From contig CAKTSW010000111.1 in NCBI GenBank assembly GCA_934613165.1, positions 1 to 5,589 of the forward strand: a DNA stretch of 5,589 nt, read 5' to 3'. The stretch is from an uncultured Ellagibacter sp. GTDB taxonomy: Bacteria > Actinomycetota > Coriobacteriia > Coriobacteriales > Eggerthellaceae. Below the pieces are notes generated by a model that had not been told where the DNA came from, did not search any database, and saw only the letters and a program-made list of their open reading frames with translations. The position numbers and the translations under genes were made by a program. Of the stretch, positions 5,014 to 5,589 are shown in pieces. Each line of letters opens with the position of its first letter. The first letter of the stretch is position 1.

Positions 5014-5589
5014 TTACTCTACTGGAATGGGAGCGTCGGTGCCACCGCCGGACTCGCCGCCGGAGCCTCCCGTGCCGCCGCCCGTGCCCGAGCCTCCTCC
5101 GGTCGAGCCGCCGCCGGTTTCGCCCGAGCCGCCTCCAGCACCGCCGGTCGAGCCGCCCGTGCCGGACGAACCGCCTGTGCCGCCCGTGGTGCCGCTTTGT
5201 GTGCCGCCCGTGGTGCCTCGGTTGGTTTCGCCCTCGTTGCCGTGCCCGTTCGAATTCGACTGCGTGCGCGAAGAGGTCGTCCCCGATTCGTCGTCGTCAT
5301 ACGACGAGCTGTAGTAGCCGCCGATGTGGTACTCGGAATCCTTGAAATCGGTCTTGTACTGCGGATCGGCCGCTTCGGGGAACTGCTCGACCTTCGCGTT
5401 CTTCAGCACGACGTTCATGAAATCGGGGAAGGTGCTCGCCGCCGACATGCCCGTCGGCACGCGCTGGGCCGTGCTGTAATCCGAGCGGTCGCCGAACCAG
5501 ATGGCGACCGAAAGCTGCGGGGTGATGCCGCAGAACCAGCTGTCCATATAGTTCTCGGACGTGCCCGTCTTGCCGGCAACCGGCTGCTC
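5014..5589 (-). CDS. C-terminal part of a second class A penicillin-binding protein, 5' end off the window
   Basis: The visible 191 residues enter at the right edge with PVAGKTGTS, the third transpeptidase active-site motif (KTG), followed by the end of the transpeptidase fold (WFCGITPQLSVAIWFGD). It is a paralog of the plus-strand PBP, which reads WYCGYTPQLSCAVWAGA at the same place and shares the later FP-x-AA-x-x-x-Y pattern. The SxxK and SxN motifs and any transglycosylase domain lie outside the window, so class A is inferred from this similarity. After the catalytic domain comes a Tyr/Ser/Asp segment (HIGGYYSSSYDDDE) and a long Gly/Ser/Thr tail ending in DAPIPVE and TAA at 5016-5014. It has no PASTA-like module, unlike its paralog. 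The lipoprotein gene follows 65 nt downstream on the same strand, probably in one transcript. Confidence 0.93.
   Translation of the reverse strand, partial: EQPVAGKTGTSENYMDSWFCGITPQLSVAIWFGDRSDYSTAQRVPTGMSAASTFPDFMNVVLKNAKVEQFPEAADPQYKTDFKDSEYHIGGYYSSSYDDDESGTTSSRTQSNSNGHGNEGETNRGTTGGTQSGTTGGTGGSSGTGGSTGGAGGGSGETGGGSTGGGSGTGGGTGGSGGESGGGTDAPIPVE
5038..5217 (-). repeat. Low-complexity Gly/Ser/Thr tail-coding repeat region
   Basis: These 60 codons encode 34 Gly, 13 Thr and 9 Ser, leaving only four other residues. At DNA level there are exact direct repeats: an 18-bp unit at 5176-5193 and 5200-5217 (24-bp period, encoding an eight-residue GTTGGT-based unit twice) and a 14-bp unit at 5099-5112 and 5144-5157. 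The tail is expected to be disordered and extracytoplasmic. Such repeats usually vary in length by slippage between strains. Confidence 0.85.

Noticed and set aside
5038..5217. Repeat region considered as a CRISPR array or short tandem repeat element
   Set aside because: Repeats are short, unevenly spaced, lack unique spacers and stay in frame with the PBP tail.
4994..5314. Proline-rich 106-codon frame on the plus strand
   Set aside because: It is the complement of the Gly-rich tail of the second PBP (GGC/GGT read backwards gives Pro/Ala codons). The minus frame continues a recognisable transpeptidase domain.

Overview
The window looks like chromosomal DNA of a GC-rich, Gram-positive-type bacterium. 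Third codon positions are strongly G/C, TTA, CTA and TCA codons are almost absent, and the surface lipoprotein gene has a strong AAGGAG ribosome-binding site. Class A penicillin-binding proteins (PBPs) with a PASTA-like or Gly-rich tail, next to a long U32/DUF3656 protein, fit an actinobacterial host. My guess is Coriobacteriia (Eggerthellaceae-like). This is inference from style and gene content, not from a marker gene.

Layout from left to right. (1) Positions 1-2188, minus strand: a U32-family protein of at least 729 residues, cut by the left edge. It has an N-terminal U32 barrel with the complete family signature, a central DUF3656-type region and a second, degenerate U32 module with its own cysteine cluster. 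It is most likely an RNA-hydroxylating Fe-S enzyme of the RlhA/TrhP type rather than a protease. (2) Positions 2189-2252: a short divergent intergenic region with overlapping candidate -10 elements on the two strands. (3) Positions 2253-4448, plus strand: a complete class A PBP with all GT51 and transpeptidase motifs and a C-terminal PASTA-like module. (4) Positions 4445-4948, minus strand: a 167-residue lipoprotein of unknown function whose TAG stop interlocks with the TAG of the PBP in one CTAG. A 10-bp inverted repeat surrounds this junction. (5) Positions 5014-5589, minus strand: the C-terminal end of a second, paralogous PBP, starting just before its KTGTS motif and ending in a long Gly/Ser/Thr tail. 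It lies 65 nt upstream of the lipoprotein gene in the same direction, so the two are probably co-transcribed.

Functionally, the right 3.3 kb is a cell-wall synthesis locus: two convergent paralogous PBPs, each with a different non-catalytic C-terminal extension, around a small lipoprotein that would sit on the same outer membrane face. Whether the lipoprotein modulates either PBP cannot be read from the sequence. The U32 gene is a separate, divergent transcription unit. I see no mobile element, CRISPR array, tRNA, rRNA or attachment site. I found no clearly new system. The most notable structures are the interlocked stop codons with a hairpin, the shared divergent promoter core, the PASTA-like module, the repeat-built Gly tail and the duplicated U32 module.
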